DNA of 64,000 nucleotides, from NCBI GenBank assembly GCA_009823395.1, contig CM020501.1:10988361-11052360 (forward strand), in the 5' to 3' direction. The translations under genes were made by a program, and so were the position numbers. Of this stretch, positions 62,910-64,000 are shown piece after piece. Source of the stretch: Thamnaconus septentrionalis. Its lineage: Eukaryota > Chordata > Actinopteri > Tetraodontiformes > Monacanthidae. Position 1 is the first letter of the stretch; every line of letters starts with the position of its first letter. Under the pieces are notes generated by a model that worked only from the letters and a program-made list of their open reading frames with translations, did not search any database and was not told where the DNA came from.

Positions 62910-64000
62910 ACAATCTCAATCAACACATTTTCCTGGAGTTATCTGCAATTATTGTTTGTGTGGCTAACTGGTAAACAGCATGTCGAACTTCATCCTGTTT
63001 TTAAGGAGTGAGTTTCACTGTTATCAGCCATTAAAACGATTCTGCCTGCCTGCAAAATGGTTTGTGTTTTTGGCTTTAGATTGCAGCTCGTTTGAAAGTT
63101 GTCGCTGGCAGAAAAACTCTGGAAAGGGATTTTATTACACAAAGAACAAAAGTGTTATGTATGAGGTAATAGCAAATCTCTTCCAACACAGAATTTGTAT
63201 TAAAAAAAAACAACAAAAAAACAATTTCATTGCTCAGTTTTACAAATTTTGACAATGTCTCTTTTTCAAAAGCAAAATTGAGTGACTGACTTGAAGAGCA
63301 ACGACAACCTGTGTTGCACCAGCAGCAGAAGCGGCTCGACTTTGATTCAAGACAGCTGCTCAAAGGTTTTTCTCCATAAACGAGCATCTGCCTGCATTCT
63401 GACCCTCGTAAAAAAAAAAAAAGAAAAGAAAAAAATGAAAACAGGGGAAAGGAGTCCACAAGTGGATCAATCCAACGTGCCTTTCTTCTCTCTTTTTAAA
63501 CTTTGCCAAATAAAAAAAACTGCATTCGTCACGATCCAAAATGACTCTGGCATCAGAACATCAATCATTCTCAGATTGCCAAATATATATATATAAAAAA
63601 GAACATGCTTCAGAGACAGTGATGCTTCCTGTCCACCCCAGGCAAACAGTCTCAGCTTACTGTAAACCTGGTTGAGATCTTTATTCAGTAAACTGTGACT
63701 CCAACAATGTGACTGTGTCTCTTTTTTCCCCCTCTTGACAACCATACTGATCTCACTCTCAAGTTGTCTGATTCATTAGGCCCATCATATCCTCTTCTTT
63801 CTTTCTTTCTGTTTTAAATTCCGTGTGGAATCCTGCTAAAAATGGCCGTGGGTATAATCTGGTCGAGTTGCTTCAACATTCTAGTGAAGTATGTTTGTAG
63901 ACTGAACAACTCTGGGCTCCCGGGAGAGCTGGAGGGGAGGGAGACAGTGTGTGTGAGAGAGAGAGAGAAACAGTGAGATTTACAGTCGGTGTCTGGCGGA
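62910..64000. other. 5' flank, no genes recognised
   Basis: AT-rich sequence with A runs near 63201-63220 and 63409-63435, ending in a GA run (63955-63967). Nothing else was identified. Confidence 0.55.

Overview
The window is animal nuclear DNA, almost certainly from a teleost fish. It has split genes with GT-AG introns, very long microsatellites, CpG-rich patches, and fossils of typical fish interspersed repeats. Only one protein-coding gene can be recognised. It lies on the minus strand and is nr3c2, the mineralocorticoid (aldosterone/cortisol) receptor of the nuclear-receptor 3C group. Its large second exon, which carries the start codon and almost the whole N-terminal transactivation domain, is at 27354-29162. 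Fish-type divergence from the human protein combined with conserved blocks (KELSxTVAESMGLYM, YSLSGILG, AIVGVNSGGxSFHY) makes this call firm.

Region by region: 1-27353 is the 5' part of intron 2. It runs off the window before the DNA-binding-domain exon, so that intron exceeds 27 kb here. It holds several hundred bases of GA microsatellite next to a pyrimidine-rich block (about 7.49-8.19 kb), CpG-rich patches (4.3-4.8, 6.85-7.45 and 8.13-8.48 kb), a degraded LINE reverse-transcriptase fragment (11.24-11.53 kb), a Harbinger-like element fossil (20.44-21.24 kb), and much unremarkable sequence. 29163-31836 is the inferred intron 1. It contains a compact CCAAT / GC-box / TATA arrangement on the minus strand at 30.78-30.87 kb that looks like a second, proximal nr3c2 promoter. 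31837 to about 32350 is the inferred untranslated exon 1, and the CpG- and GC-box-rich sequence up to about 32.56 kb is its probable promoter, directly bounded by a (CA)31 microsatellite. 32.8-64.0 kb is gene-free 5' flank. It contains repeats, a Myb/SANT-like transposon-protein remnant at 40.1-40.4 kb, two perfect hairpins at 44.5-44.7 kb, a canonical RFX X-box at 62.38 kb, and several single-copy stretches rich in homeodomain-type TAATTA motifs that are candidate regulatory elements.

No bacterial-type operon, CRISPR array, tRNA or rRNA gene, or intact transposon was seen. Most long open frames are products of low-complexity DNA. Absence statements rest on reading by eye. Conservation of the proposed regulatory stretches is not shown by the sequence alone.
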